Translations under genes and position numbers: made by a program | Part shown: positions 1 to 8,036 of the stretch, one piece after another | How positions within the stretch are numbered: position 1 is the first letter of the stretch | Layout: each line of letters opens with the position of its first letter | Assembly: GCA_019634045.1 (NCBI GenBank) | Contig: JAHQWA010000200.1 | Span: forward strand, 1 to 36,937 | DNA length: 36,937 nt | From: Saprospiraceae bacterium | GTDB taxonomy: Bacteria > Bacteroidota > Bacteroidia > Chitinophagales > Saprospiraceae | Direction of reading: 5' to 3' | Notes under the pieces: model-generated | What the model was told of the DNA's origin: nothing | The model's database searches: none | The model's input: only the letters and a program-made list of their open reading frames with translations

Positions 1-315
1 AGGAAGCAAATGCAGAGCATCCCTGGCTTTAAGTTGAAAATTGGGCCGAGTCAATTGAAAGATGTAAAGCAAGAATAATGGCCCGTAGAGTAAATTAAAA
101 AAATCCGTGCAGGCTAGTAAGTGAGGTATTTTATAAATCATCCCCGTATATTCCAAAACCCCATTCAACATCTCCAAGCTCAATAAAGCGATCAAGATTG
201 TGAGATAGATATTAGATCTTTTACCGCTCTTATAGCGCTGAAAAAGGACGAAACTGAGCAGTAAACCCTGCGTAGCTCCCATTAAGGTGATTATCGCCAG
301 GAGGTTGAAATTCAT
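1..315 (-). CDS. AraC-type regulator, membrane N-terminal part (partial, runs off the left edge)
   Basis: An open frame on the minus strand begins with ATG at 315-313 and stays open for 105 codons to the window edge, so only the N-terminus is visible. It begins MNFNLLAIITLMGATQG and holds about three hydrophobic segments, near residues 4-24, 36-58 and 68-90, with short charged loops (QRYKSGKRSN) between. This matches the 7TM-like sensor half found in many Bacteroidota AraC-family regulators, where a C-terminal helix-turn-helix follows. The DNA-binding half lies outside the window, so the regulator call is inference from N-terminal pattern only. It is transcribed divergently from the gene at 400, and the 84 bp between them must hold both promoters. 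Confidence 0.62.
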   Translation of the reverse strand, partial: MNFNLLAIITLMGATQGLLLSFVLFQRYKSGKRSNIYLTILIALLSLEMLNGVLEYTGMIYKIPHLLACTDFFNLLYGPLFLLYIFQLTRPNFQLKARDALHLLP

Positions 316-399
316 CTCTAGTGTTTTTTATCATTTGATAAAATCATCCCTAGCAGCCCCCTATTATTCTAGGTAGAATTTGAGTATCTTGTAAGAGAG

Positions 400-897
400 A
401 TGACAAGTTTTCGGATCAGACCAAAATTCCGAGTAACTAGCTCGGAGGATCGGCAAACGATCTTAGCCCGTTTGCAATCGGCATTAGCGGAGCAACCTCC
501 CAAATGTCATGGCATCGCTATTGAAGGGCACATTATTTTGAAGGTATTGCCAGACGAAGCGCATTATTGGTCTCCACAACTGAGTATATTGCTAGATGAA
601 GAAGAAGAGCAGACATTAATTAGAGGAAGATATGGACCGAAACCCAATGTCTGGACCCTATTCACGATGAGCTATTTAGCCATCAGCATTCTTAGTGTTT
701 TCATTAGCATTATTGGTTTTTCTCGGCTCAGTCTAGGGTTATCCGCAGATATTCTTTGGGTACTTCCTGTACTGGCAGTAGCGGCCATTGCACTGTATAT
801 TAGTAGCCAATTGGGGCAAAAACTTGGGGCTGAGCAGACGTTTACCCTACATCACTTTTTTGAGGAGGTGCTTGGGCAAAAAATCCCACTGCATTGA
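400..897 (+). CDS. Conserved hypothetical protein with two C-terminal membrane helices
   Basis: A 165-aa protein with an ATG start. The soluble N-terminal half (about residues 1-85) carries the stretch GHIILKVLPDEAHYWSPQL and then RGRYGPKPNVWTLF. Two hydrophobic helices follow, at about 87-108 and 115-137, and then a short amphipathic C-terminus. The HYWSPQL and GRYGP-VWT pattern is familiar to me from uncharacterised Bacteroidota proteins, sometimes labelled loosely as GTP-binding, but no P-loop or other nucleotide-binding motif is present here. Orientation suggests an inner-membrane protein with a cytoplasmic N-terminal domain. It converges on the RidA gene with a 13-bp gap. Function unknown. 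Confidence 0.8.
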   Translation: MTSFRIRPKFRVTSSEDRQTILARLQSALAEQPPKCHGIAIEGHIILKVLPDEAHYWSPQLSILLDEEEEQTLIRGRYGPKPNVWTLFTMSYLAISILSVFISIIGFSRLSLGLSADILWVLPVLAVAAIALYISSQLGQKLGAEQTFTLHHFFEEVLGQKIPLH

Positions 898-910
898 TCA
901 TTAGAGGATA

Positions 911-1375
911 CTAGGCTTTGAGTAGAAAAGCTGCCTCGATTTCTACCGGTATATTGTCAGGCAAAGATCCCATCCCTACCGCACTCCTCACACCAATTCC
1001 TTTCTCCTCCCCCCAGACTTTAGCAAATAATTCACTACAGCCATTGATCACATAAGGGTGTTTTTCAAAAGAGGAAATGCAGTTAACCATACCTAACACT
1101 TTTACCACTCGCTCAACACGATCCAAACTTCCTAAGTTGTCCATTAGCGTAGAAAGAATAGCCAAGCCGACTAACTCTGCTGCCTGCTTGCCTTCCTCCA
1201 TATTTATATCTTCTCCGATACGCCCGAAGAGTAGGGTCCCATCAGGCTTAAAGGTACCATGGCCAGAAACCAATACCTGATTTCCCATTTGGAGAAAGGG
1301 CTTATATACACCGATGGGTTTAGGAGGAGGAGGCAACTGTAAACCCAATGACTGGAAACGTTGATCAGCACTCAT
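911..1375 (-). CDS. RidA family protein (YjgF/YER057c/UK114, long subgroup)
   Basis: A 154-aa protein with an ATG start. RidA proteins are small trimeric cytosolic enzymes that hydrolyse reactive enamine/imine intermediates from PLP enzymes. This one belongs to the longer subgroup with an N-terminal LGLQLPPPPKPIGVY extension rather than the compact 128-aa RidA core. The core includes LVSGHGTFKPDG near residue 36, a central helix EEGKQAAELVGLAILS, and C-terminal RSAVGMGSLPDNIPVEIEAA. That last segment supplies the conserved Arg that binds the substrate carboxylate and the Glu on the following strand. Members of this subgroup are less well tested as deaminases than archetypal RidA, so substrate is unknown. 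No operon partner is apparent. Confidence 0.88.
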   Translation of the reverse strand: MSADQRFQSLGLQLPPPPKPIGVYKPFLQMGNQVLVSGHGTFKPDGTLLFGRIGEDINMEEGKQAAELVGLAILSTLMDNLGSLDRVERVVKVLGMVNCISSFEKHPYVINGCSELFAKVWGEEKGIGVRSAVGMGSLPDNIPVEIEAAFLLKA

Positions 1376-1759
1376 AATTGCTTAAGTTTTTTGAAAGGTC
1401 TCAAGTTGTAGAAAATCAATCGATATTCAAACTTCAGAATTAGAATATTTTCCATTCGCCTTAGTACGAGGAATCTCTCCTTCTACATTTATCCCAAATT
1501 TTGGTATTTTACCATTCGAAACTGCTAATAGGATACACACAAGTAATTGTTCTACTGTCGAAAACTGTTCTTATTTCGGCTGACTAATTTTGCGGAAATA
1601 GAAGGGTCCTCTCTCAACAGTAAACACATCTATCGCGACCTCCATTTACAAAAATAGTTATAGGTTAAATAAAAAAGCTATGGATCTCCTCTAGAGATCA
1701 TTTACAAATAGGTTATAACCTCAATGCCCTTATTTCGCTAATCAATTCAATGCACCATT
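1376..1759. other. Intergenic region upstream of the Asp-box protein
   Basis: 384 bp without a convincing reading frame. It lies between the divergent RidA gene (-) and the secreted Asp-box protein (+), so it must hold both promoters. The last 120 bp carry an imperfect direct repeat, a 12-bp palindrome and a 6-5-6 inverted repeat, annotated separately. I could not pick a clear Bacteroidota -33/-7 promoter pair. Confidence 0.6.
1644..1722 (+). repeat. Clustered palindromes and imperfect direct repeat, candidate operator
   Basis: Two similar stretches begin with ATTTACAA, at 1644 and 1699, and each continues into a TAG-GTTATA-like core, about 55 bp apart. The second core contains the perfect palindrome AGGTTATAACCT (1710-1721). 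Between the copies, GATCTC (1683-1688) and GAGATC (1694-1699) form an inverted repeat around CTCTA. The position, 38-116 bp before the ATG at 1760, fits a regulator binding region or a folded mRNA leader. Confidence 0.4.
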
Positions 1760-4700
1760 ATGAAACTTTTTACCCAATTTTTATTGGTACTTGGCATTTT
1801 TATGCTACTCCCAAGTGCTACACCTGTCTTAGCACAAAAGGCCAAATCGAAAGCAAATACTTATCAAGAAGATTTATATAAAGGCGTCAAATGGCGCTTA
1901 GTTGGCCCCTTCAGAGGAGGGCGATCAGGTACGGCTGTGGGAGTTCCTGGGCAGCCCAAGTTATATTACATGGGCACTGCAGGGGGCGGTGTATGGCGTA
2001 CGCAGGATGGTGGTAATTCCTGGTCCTGCATCTCCGATGGCTATTTTGGTGGATCTATTGGAGCAGTTGCGGTTTCAGAAAGTGATCCAAACGTCATCTA
2101 CGTAGGGGAAGGAGAGCAAACAGTTCGAGGAAATGTATCGAGTGGTTGGGGAATGTGGCGATCAACCGATGCAGGAAAAAGTTGGAAACATATCGGCTTA
2201 AAAAATACGGAGCACATCGGAAGAGTGCGGATTCACCCCAAAAACCCAGACCTTGTCTATGTCGCAGCAATGGGTAACCTTTGGAAACCCAACGAAGAAA
2301 GAGGAGTGTATCGATCCAAGGATGGAGGAGAAACTTGGGAACGTATCCTATATGAAAGTGATAAGGCAGGGGCTGTAGACCTCATTCTTGACCCAAATAA
2401 CCCTCGTATCATCTACGCTAGTACCTGGCAAATTAAGAGAAATGGTTACCGCATGGATAGTGGTGGACCTGGAAGTCATCTTTGGAAAAGTACAGATGGA
2501 GGAGATACTTGGTCAAAGCTTACCGAAAAACCGGGCTTACCGAAGGGCACTTGGGGAATCGTTGGTGTAACGGTTTCTCCAGCCAACTCAGAACGCGTCT
2601 GGGCGATCATTGAGGCTGAACAAGGGGGAGTATATAGAAGTGATGATGCCGGTAATACCTGGCAGAAGGTAAATGAGAATCGTGCCTTAAGGCAAAGAGC
2701 CTGGTACTACTCCAGAATCTATGCTGACCCACAGGATATTGATCGAGTGTATGTATGTAATGTGTCTTTCTGGCGCTCAAAAGATGGAGGTAAGAACTTT
2801 GAATCGATTCGGACCCCCCACGGCGATCATCACGATCTCTGGATCGCTCCTGAAAATAACCGTAGGATGGTTCTTGCAGATGATGGCGGAGCCCAGGTAA
2901 GTGTCGATGCTGGCGATAACTGGACGACCTATTACAATCAACCCACTTCACAGTTTTACCGCGTTACTACGGACAATAGTTTCCCTTTCCGCATCTATGG
3001 TGCCCAGCAAGATAATAGCACCATACGAATTGCTCATCGTTCAACGGGATCTACCATTACTGAACGAGACTGGGAACCTTCAGCAGGGGGGGAAAGCGCA
3101 CATTTAGCTCCAGACCCTACCAATCCAGACATTGTTTACGGCGGGACCTATAAAGGATATATGATGCGGCGAGATCACAGTACAGGCCAAGTTCGTTCTA
3201 CTAATGTCTGGCCCTTTAACCCCGCAGGTTCAGGTGCTGAAGTGATGAAGTACCGTTTTAACTGGAACTTCCCAGTAGTATTTAGCCCACATAATCCAAA
3301 AAAGTTATACGCTGGCAGTAACTACCTACATGTCACCTACAATGAGGGACAGTCCTGGGAAGTCATTAGCCCTGATCTCAGTAGAAACGATCCGGAAACG
3401 ATAAGATCTTCTGGTGGTCCTTTGACACAAGACAACACTGGCGCAGAATATTACGCCAACATTTTTGCTATCCAAGAATCTCCTAGAGAAGAAGGTGTGA
3501 TCTGGGTAGGCAGTGATGATGGCCTAGTACACGTAACTAAGGATGGTGGCAAAACTTGGAATAATGTAACCCCTCCCGGTTCTCCCAAATTGAACATGAT
3601 GAATTGTATAGATATTCATCCAACTATTGATGGTGGGGCTTATCTAGCAGCTACGCATTATAAATTTGGAGACTACACGCCTTATTTATATAAAACCACC
3701 GATTACGGCAAGACCTGGAAACTGATCACAAATGGTATCGAATCCAATCACTATACTAGAGCCATCAGGGCCGACAAACAACGCCCTGGCCTATTATATG
3801 CCGGAACGGAATGGGGGATGTATATTTCTTTTGATGACGGAAGTAATTGGCAACCCTTTCAACTCAATTTGCCAGTCACAGCCATACGTGATTTGCACGT
3901 CAGAGATAATATGCTGATCGCAGCAACTCATGGCCGAAGTTTTTGGATGATTGATGACCTTACTCCGTTTCATCAACTCAACGATCAAATTGCAAAAAGC
4001 GATTTTCATTTATTTAAACCCAAAGCATCGTACAGAATGGCCGGCGGCGGTGGCTGGGGAGGTTCCAACTTGAAAAAGGAAGGAGAAAATCATCCCAATG
4101 GTGTGATTTTCCATTACTACCTTAAGGAGAAATCAAAAGATGTAAAGGTCACCTTAGAGATCATGGAAAAGGATGGCACATCAATTCAAAGCTTTAAATC
4201 GAATGCGAAAAAGCGGAGTGAAAAGCTAGTTACCAAAAAAGGAGGCAATCGCTTCATTTGGAACATGCGCTACCCTGGCTTTAAGGAATTCCCAGGGATG
4301 GTACTATACTCCTCTCCCAATCGAGGTCCCAAAGCTGTGCCTGGCATATATAAGGCAAGGCTGACGGTGGGAGATCAATCGGTTGAACAAGAGTTTGAGA
4401 TCATTAAAGACCCTAGACTTCCCAATACGCAAGCGGACTTCCAAAAGCAATTTGATTTCCTTACTAAAGTGAAAGGTAAAGTAAGCGAAGCTCATCAAGC
4501 TATGGTCGATATTGGAAGCCTTAGAAAAGATATCAAGTACCTAAATGACAAGATAGGGAAAGAAGAATCTTTTAGCGATATCGTGGATATGACCAAAGCA
4601 CTTGAAAAGGACATGGGCGTTATTGAGAACAATATCCACATGACCAAAAACAAGAGTCGTCAAGATCCACTCAATTTCGGCATTCGCATCAATAATAGGC

Positions 4701-4909
4701 TAGCCTTCCTCATGGCTGATCAACAACGCGGTGATTTTCCACCAACCGACCAAGCAGAGGAAGTGCGCATGGAATTAACCAAAGCTTTGGATAAAGAACT
4801 ACAAGACCTAGAAGTCTTGATCCAAGAAAGGGTAGGTAAAATCAATGATGCTCTGAAACAAAAGGGCTTGTCCGTACTCCAAGCCCCTAGCAAACGAGTC
4901 GTCAACTAA
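1760..4909 (+). CDS. Secreted sortilin/VPS10-like Asp-box (BNR) beta-propeller protein
   Basis: A 1049-aa protein with a signal peptide (MKLFTQFLLVLGIFML..VLAQ, cleavage near residue 25). The mature part opens with WRLVGPFRGGRSGTAVGV and then shows about ten Asp-box motifs (S/T-x-D-x-G-x-x-W), for example RTQDGGNSW at 80-88, RSTDAGKSW, RSKDGGETW, KSTDGGDTW, VTKDGGKTW and KTTDYGKTW. These form the blades of one or two VPS10/sortilin-like propellers over roughly residues 40-740. From about 760 on comes a mixed region with Lys-rich and helical segments. Such proteins are often auto-annotated as glycosyl hydrolases, but Asp-boxes are structural and do not prove catalysis. A periplasmic or outer-surface location is likely. 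The amidohydrolase gene follows 107 bp downstream across a strong hairpin. Confidence 0.87.
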   Translation: MKLFTQFLLVLGIFMLLPSATPVLAQKAKSKANTYQEDLYKGVKWRLVGPFRGGRSGTAVGVPGQPKLYYMGTAGGGVWRTQDGGNSWSCISDGYFGGSIGAVAVSESDPNVIYVGEGEQTVRGNVSSGWGMWRSTDAGKSWKHIGLKNTEHIGRVRIHPKNPDLVYVAAMGNLWKPNEERGVYRSKDGGETWERILYESDKAGAVDLILDPNNPRIIYASTWQIKRNGYRMDSGGPGSHLWKSTDGGDTWSKLTEKPGLPKGTWGIVGVTVSPANSERVWAIIEAEQGGVYRSDDAGNTWQKVNENRALRQRAWYYSRIYADPQDIDRVYVCNVSFWRSKDGGKNFESIRTPHGDHHDLWIAPENNRRMVLADDGGAQVSVDAGDNWTTYYNQPTSQFYRVTTDNSFPFRIYGAQQDNSTIRIAHRSTGSTITERDWEPSAGGESAHLAPDPTNPDIVYGGTYKGYMMRRDHSTGQVRSTNVWPFNPAGSGAEVMKYRFNWNFPVVFSPHNPKKLYAGSNYLHVTYNEGQSWEVISPDLSRNDPETIRSSGGPLTQDNTGAEYYANIFAIQESPREEGVIWVGSDDGLVHVTKDGGKTWNNVTPPGSPKLNMMNCIDIHPTIDGGAYLAATHYKFGDYTPYLYKTTDYGKTWKLITNGIESNHYTRAIRADKQRPGLLYAGTEWGMYISFDDGSNWQPFQLNLPVTAIRDLHVRDNMLIAATHGRSFWMIDDLTPFHQLNDQIAKSDFHLFKPKASYRMAGGGGWGGSNLKKEGENHPNGVIFHYYLKEKSKDVKVTLEIMEKDGTSIQSFKSNAKKRSEKLVTKKGGNRFIWNMRYPGFKEFPGMVLYSSPNRGPKAVPGIYKARLTVGDQSVEQEFEIIKDPRLPNTQADFQKQFDFLTKVKGKVSEAHQAMVDIGSLRKDIKYLNDKIGKEESFSDIVDMTKALEKDMGVIENNIHMTKNKSRQDPLNFGIRINNRLAFLMADQQRGDFPPTDQAEEVRMELTKALDKELQDLEVLIQERVGKINDALKQKGLSVLQAPSKRVVN

Positions 4910-4913
4910 ACAA

Positions 4914-4961
4914 GCACGAGCGTTGCTGTTCGTTTTCTCACGCTAGCAGCAGCGCTCGTGC
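4914..4961 (+). terminator. 15-bp intercistronic hairpin without a T-tract
   Basis: GCACGAGCGTTGCTG (4914-4928) pairs with CAGCAGCGCTCGTGC (4947-4961): 14 Watson-Crick pairs plus one G-U wobble, around an 18-nt loop. It begins five bases after the stop codon at 4907-4909. What follows is CCCAAGATATTT, with no run of T, so it is not a canonical intrinsic terminator. It may be a partial terminator, an mRNA-stabilising 3' structure or a processing site between the two genes. Confidence 0.55.
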
Positions 4962-5016
4962 CCCAAGATATTTCGGCACTTCAATCATTCTACAATTCAA
5001 TTACCAGATACAACTT

Positions 5017-6621
5017 ATGAGAAATAAAACAAAACATTATCTCTGCTTTAGTTTCCTCTTCCTCACAACACTTGTCTTTGCACAGGCACCCAAATACTCC
5101 GATGCAACTATTGCTAAACTCAAGGAAGAAGTAAACAAGAAAATTGATAAGCGGGCCAAAATGGCTCAGGTGATGGTAGACAAAATATTCAGCTTTGCGG
5201 AACTGGGTTTCCAAGAATCTGAATCCTCCAAATACCTGACTGATATCCTGAAAGAAAATGGTTTTAAAGTGGAATATGGAATCTCTGGGGTTCCAACAGC
5301 CTGGTGGGCCGTTTGGGGTTCAGGAAAACCAGTCATCGCAGTCGGTAGTGACCTAGATTGCATCCCTAAAGCCTCTCAACGACCTGGTGTAGCCTACCAT
5401 GACCCAATCATAGAAGGAGCCCCGGGCCATGGCGAGGGACATAACTCTGGCATCCCACTTAATATTCTAGCAGCTATCTCGACGAAAGAAGTCATGGAAA
5501 AAGAAGGTATTCCTGGCACCTTGATTCTTTGGCCTGGTGTGGCAGAAGAATTAGTGGGTACGAAAGCCTACTTTACTAGGGATGGTTATTTCGATGATGT
5601 CGATCTTTGCATATTCACACACGTCTCTTCCAACTTTACAGTTTCCTATGGACAAGCTAGAGGGACAGGCTTGATTTCCGTAGAATACACTTTCGAAGGA
5701 GAAGCAGCTCACGCCGCCGGCTCCCCTTGGAGAGGAAGAAGTGCAGCTGATGCCGTTGAGCTCATGAACATTGGTTGGCAATATGCCCGAGAACATACCA
5801 ACCCCATTCATCGATCACATTCAGTCATTAATAATGGTGGGGACCAGCCGAATGTAGTTCCATCCAAAGCTTCTATATGGTATTATTTCCGCCATGTCAC
5901 CTATCCTGGTATCATGGAGGTGTATGAAAGGGCCAATGAGATAGCAGAAGGTGCTGCGATGATGACAAGAACCAAGGTATCTCGAAAGGTATTGGGTTCA
6001 GCTTGGCCTCGGCATTTTAATCAAGTCATTGCCGAAACCATGTATGAGAACATCAAATCGGTTGGCTTGCCAGAATGGAGTAAGGATGATCAAACCTTAG
6101 CTAAGGCACTGCAAAGGGAAGTCCGTTCTCCACGAGACACCAATGGGCTAGATACCAAATTGGATACTATCGGATTGCCCGTAGTGCGTCCAGTTAGTGG
6201 CGGCTCTGATGACATCGGAGATATTTCCTGGAAACTTCCTACAGTCACGATGCGCTTCCCTTCCAATATTCCAGGACTTCAAGGGCACCACTGGTCTAAT
6301 GCTGTAGCGATGGCCACTCCCATTGCGCATAAAGGAGTAGTCGCCGGAGCAAAGGCTGAAGCCATGACCTTACTAGACTTGTTTACCAAACCAGAATTAG
6401 TGAAACAAGCTTGGGAATATTTCCGCAATGAACAAGGAATGAAACAACAGTATATCCCAATGGTAACCAAGGATGATAAACCGGCTATCTATCTCAATAC
6501 CGATATTATGGAGGAGTTTCGCCCTGAGTTGGAGAAGTTCTACTATGATGAATCCAAGTATGGCTCTTACTTGGAGCAGTTAGGGGTTGAATACCCTACC
6601 CTTAAAACAGAGAAAAAGTAA
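5017..6621 (+). CDS. Secreted M20-family amidohydrolase, AbgB-like
   Basis: A 534-aa protein with a signal peptide (MRNKTKHYLCFSFLFLTTLV..AQ, cut near residue 23). The fold is that of the M20 metallopeptidase/amidohydrolase family, closest in pattern to AbgB (p-aminobenzoyl-glutamate hydrolase subunit B). Metal-site motifs are GSDLD at about 110-114, GHGEGHN at about 137-143, the Glu pair in PGVAEELVG at about 173-181, and FTHVSSN at about 200. The dimerisation/lid domain begins near EAAHAAGSPWRGRSAADAVEL. It is longer than typical cytosolic M20D enzymes and exported. A Glu sits where cytosolic M20D amidohydrolases usually carry the metal-bridging Cys. The substrate is unknown, but hydrolysis of an N-acyl or N-aryl amino acid is likely. 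Confidence 0.87.
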   Translation: MRNKTKHYLCFSFLFLTTLVFAQAPKYSDATIAKLKEEVNKKIDKRAKMAQVMVDKIFSFAELGFQESESSKYLTDILKENGFKVEYGISGVPTAWWAVWGSGKPVIAVGSDLDCIPKASQRPGVAYHDPIIEGAPGHGEGHNSGIPLNILAAISTKEVMEKEGIPGTLILWPGVAEELVGTKAYFTRDGYFDDVDLCIFTHVSSNFTVSYGQARGTGLISVEYTFEGEAAHAAGSPWRGRSAADAVELMNIGWQYAREHTNPIHRSHSVINNGGDQPNVVPSKASIWYYFRHVTYPGIMEVYERANEIAEGAAMMTRTKVSRKVLGSAWPRHFNQVIAETMYENIKSVGLPEWSKDDQTLAKALQREVRSPRDTNGLDTKLDTIGLPVVRPVSGGSDDIGDISWKLPTVTMRFPSNIPGLQGHHWSNAVAMATPIAHKGVVAGAKAEAMTLLDLFTKPELVKQAWEYFRNEQGMKQQYIPMVTKDDKPAIYLNTDIMEEFRPELEKFYYDESKYGSYLEQLGVEYPTLKTEKK

Positions 6622-6640
6622 TCCAAACCGATTAAGATAA

Positions 6641-6671
6641 GAGGATGGAGAAGGGCTCCTTCTCCATCCTC
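6641..6671 (+). terminator. 12-bp perfect hairpin between amidohydrolase and HD gene
   Basis: GAGGATGGAGAA (6641-6652) pairs perfectly with TTCTCCATCCTC (6660-6671) around a 7-nt loop, GGGCTCC. It starts 20 bp after the amidohydrolase stop and ends 14 bp before the HD-protein ATG. It is followed by CAAACCCAAAAAAC, so it lacks a T-tract. It may end or slow transcription from upstream, or it may be a 5' structure on the HD-gene mRNA. Confidence 0.55.
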
Positions 6672-6685
6672 CAAACCCAAAAAAC

Positions 6686-7225
6686 ATGTGGAACCCTGAC
6701 CTTTACCAAAAGACGCTCTCTTTTGCCAATCACGCCCATCGAGAACAAAAGCTCCCAGGTAGTAACCTTCCCTATGTAAGCCATTTATGCAATGTATGTA
6801 TGGAAGCGGTGCACGCCGTTTTACAATCTGGAATTGAAGATATTGATCTCGCGATGCAGTGTGCATTATTGCATGACACCATAGAAGATACCGAGCTTAC
6901 TTACCAAGATATAGAAACAGAGTTTGGCACTCGGGTAGCAGATGGAGTACTCGCACTTACTAAAAATGTAGCGCTAGATAAACCGAAACAGATGCCGGAT
7001 AGCTTACAACGGATCCTTCAACAACCTAATGAGATAAGAATAGTCAAAATGGCAGACCGCATCAATAATTTATCGGAACCTCCGCACTATTGGACCAAGG
7101 AAAAAAAGATGAATTATCAATTGGAAGCGAGATTGATCTTGGATACTTTGGGCGGAGTAAATTCCTTTATTGAAACAAGACTCGCTAAGAGAATAGAGCA
7201 TTATAGTCAATACATCAACGCTTAG
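6686..7225 (+). CDS. Stand-alone HD-domain phosphohydrolase, MESH1/SpoT-hydrolase-like
   Basis: A 179-aa protein with an ATG start and a single HD domain of the (p)ppGpp 3'-pyrophosphohydrolase type. The metal and substrate motifs are all present: HRxQ with PYVSH (His33), LLHDTIEDT (His63, Asp64, Glu67, Asp68) and VKMADRINNL (Asp124, Arg125, Asn128). No synthetase or TGS domain is attached, which fits the small alarmone hydrolase/MESH1 architecture. The likely role is removal of the 3'-diphosphate from (p)ppGpp or a related nucleotide. Orphan HD proteins of this length can act on other nucleotides, so the substrate is inference. Its 3' end overlaps the convergent acetyltransferase gene by 11 bp. 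Confidence 0.85.
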   Translation: MWNPDLYQKTLSFANHAHREQKLPGSNLPYVSHLCNVCMEAVHAVLQSGIEDIDLAMQCALLHDTIEDTELTYQDIETEFGTRVADGVLALTKNVALDKPKQMPDSLQRILQQPNEIRIVKMADRINNLSEPPHYWTKEKKMNYQLEARLILDTLGGVNSFIETRLAKRIEHYSQYINA

Positions 7226-7832
7226 CTCTCCACTTTTCAAAAAAAGAATAACGATCCATTGATAAATAGTCTTTTGTATTGAGCGCAAATCCTACTTTTT
7301 TCAATACTCCGATAGAGGCCTTATTATTAGGAAAGGTGTAGGCTATAATGCGTTCGATATCTCCGAAGTGTTCAAAAATATATTCAACTTGGTGAGAGAT
7401 AGCTTCGAAGGCAAAACCGTTCCGACGGAATTTTTGCCCAATGGAGAATCCGATGGTACACTTTTTATGCTTGCCATTTGCCCGTTCTCTACTTAAATCA
7501 AATAGATGTAAGACACCGATCGGCTGCCCCTCCCAGTAGATTAACCAATCGAAAGCCCCTCGCTTAGGAGAAAACTTGGCAAACTCTCGAAGGTCTACTA
7601 CGTAGATTCCAATCTTTTCTTTTTCCTTGAACTCTAAGTTTATGAACGGGTTATCTTCTTCCGCGAATAACTCATGTAGAATATGGTAATTGTCATAATC
7701 CAGCGGAAGATATTGAAGCCTGACCGAAGGCAGAAGTGGAGGAAATTCAAAAAAAGGCCTAGCCTCCTCACGTCTCATCGAACGATAGAAGGTAATTTTA
7801 TCTTGCATTTTCTGACTCAACTGCTGTTCCAT
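7215..7832 (-). CDS. GNAT-family N-acetyltransferase, RimJ/RimL-like
   Basis: A 205-aa protein with an ATG start. The pattern is that of RimJ/RimL-type GNATs. An acidic N-terminal third contains RLQYLPLDYDNYHILHELF. A substrate-sheet segment GAFDWLIYWEGQPIGVLHL follows. The acetyl-CoA pyrophosphate loop is around GQKFRRNGFAFEA, and the C-terminal AYTFPNNKASIGVLKKVGF motif resembles the N-x-x-S-x-x-x-x-x-K-x-G-F signature. It probably transfers acetyl from acetyl-CoA to an amino group, with unknown target. The gene converges on the HD gene and their 3' ends overlap. Confidence 0.83.
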   Translation of the reverse strand: MEQQLSQKMQDKITFYRSMRREEARPFFEFPPLLPSVRLQYLPLDYDNYHILHELFAEEDNPFINLEFKEKEKIGIYVVDLREFAKFSPKRGAFDWLIYWEGQPIGVLHLFDLSRERANGKHKKCTIGFSIGQKFRRNGFAFEAISHQVEYIFEHFGDIERIIAYTFPNNKASIGVLKKVGFALNTKDYLSMDRYSFFEKWRAKR

Positions 7833-8036
7833 GAAGTCTAAATCATAGGCCTAAGGTCCTTAATAGTAATCATAAGGGCCTATTCAAAGGTAATTGCTTT
7901 TGCTATAGAAAAACAATAGGGCAACTTATTTTCGCGGAAAAAAACACTAAAATTAGCCGCTTTAATTCAGCAAAAGCATTTTACATAAGAGCCGTACCAT
8001 TTGCACAAAAATGTTATTTTTACGCATTGAAACCCA

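Noticed and set aside
2607..2951. 114-codon minus-strand frame inside the Asp-box protein gene
   Set aside because: It lies wholly within a clear coding sequence on the plus strand. The composition rich in Tyr, His, Arg and Ser looks like an antisense shadow of Asp-box codons.
7215..7225. 11-bp overlap of the convergent HD and GNAT genes as a regulatory antisense device
   Set aside because: Short 3' overlaps are common in compact genomes, and no extra structure suggests a specific function.
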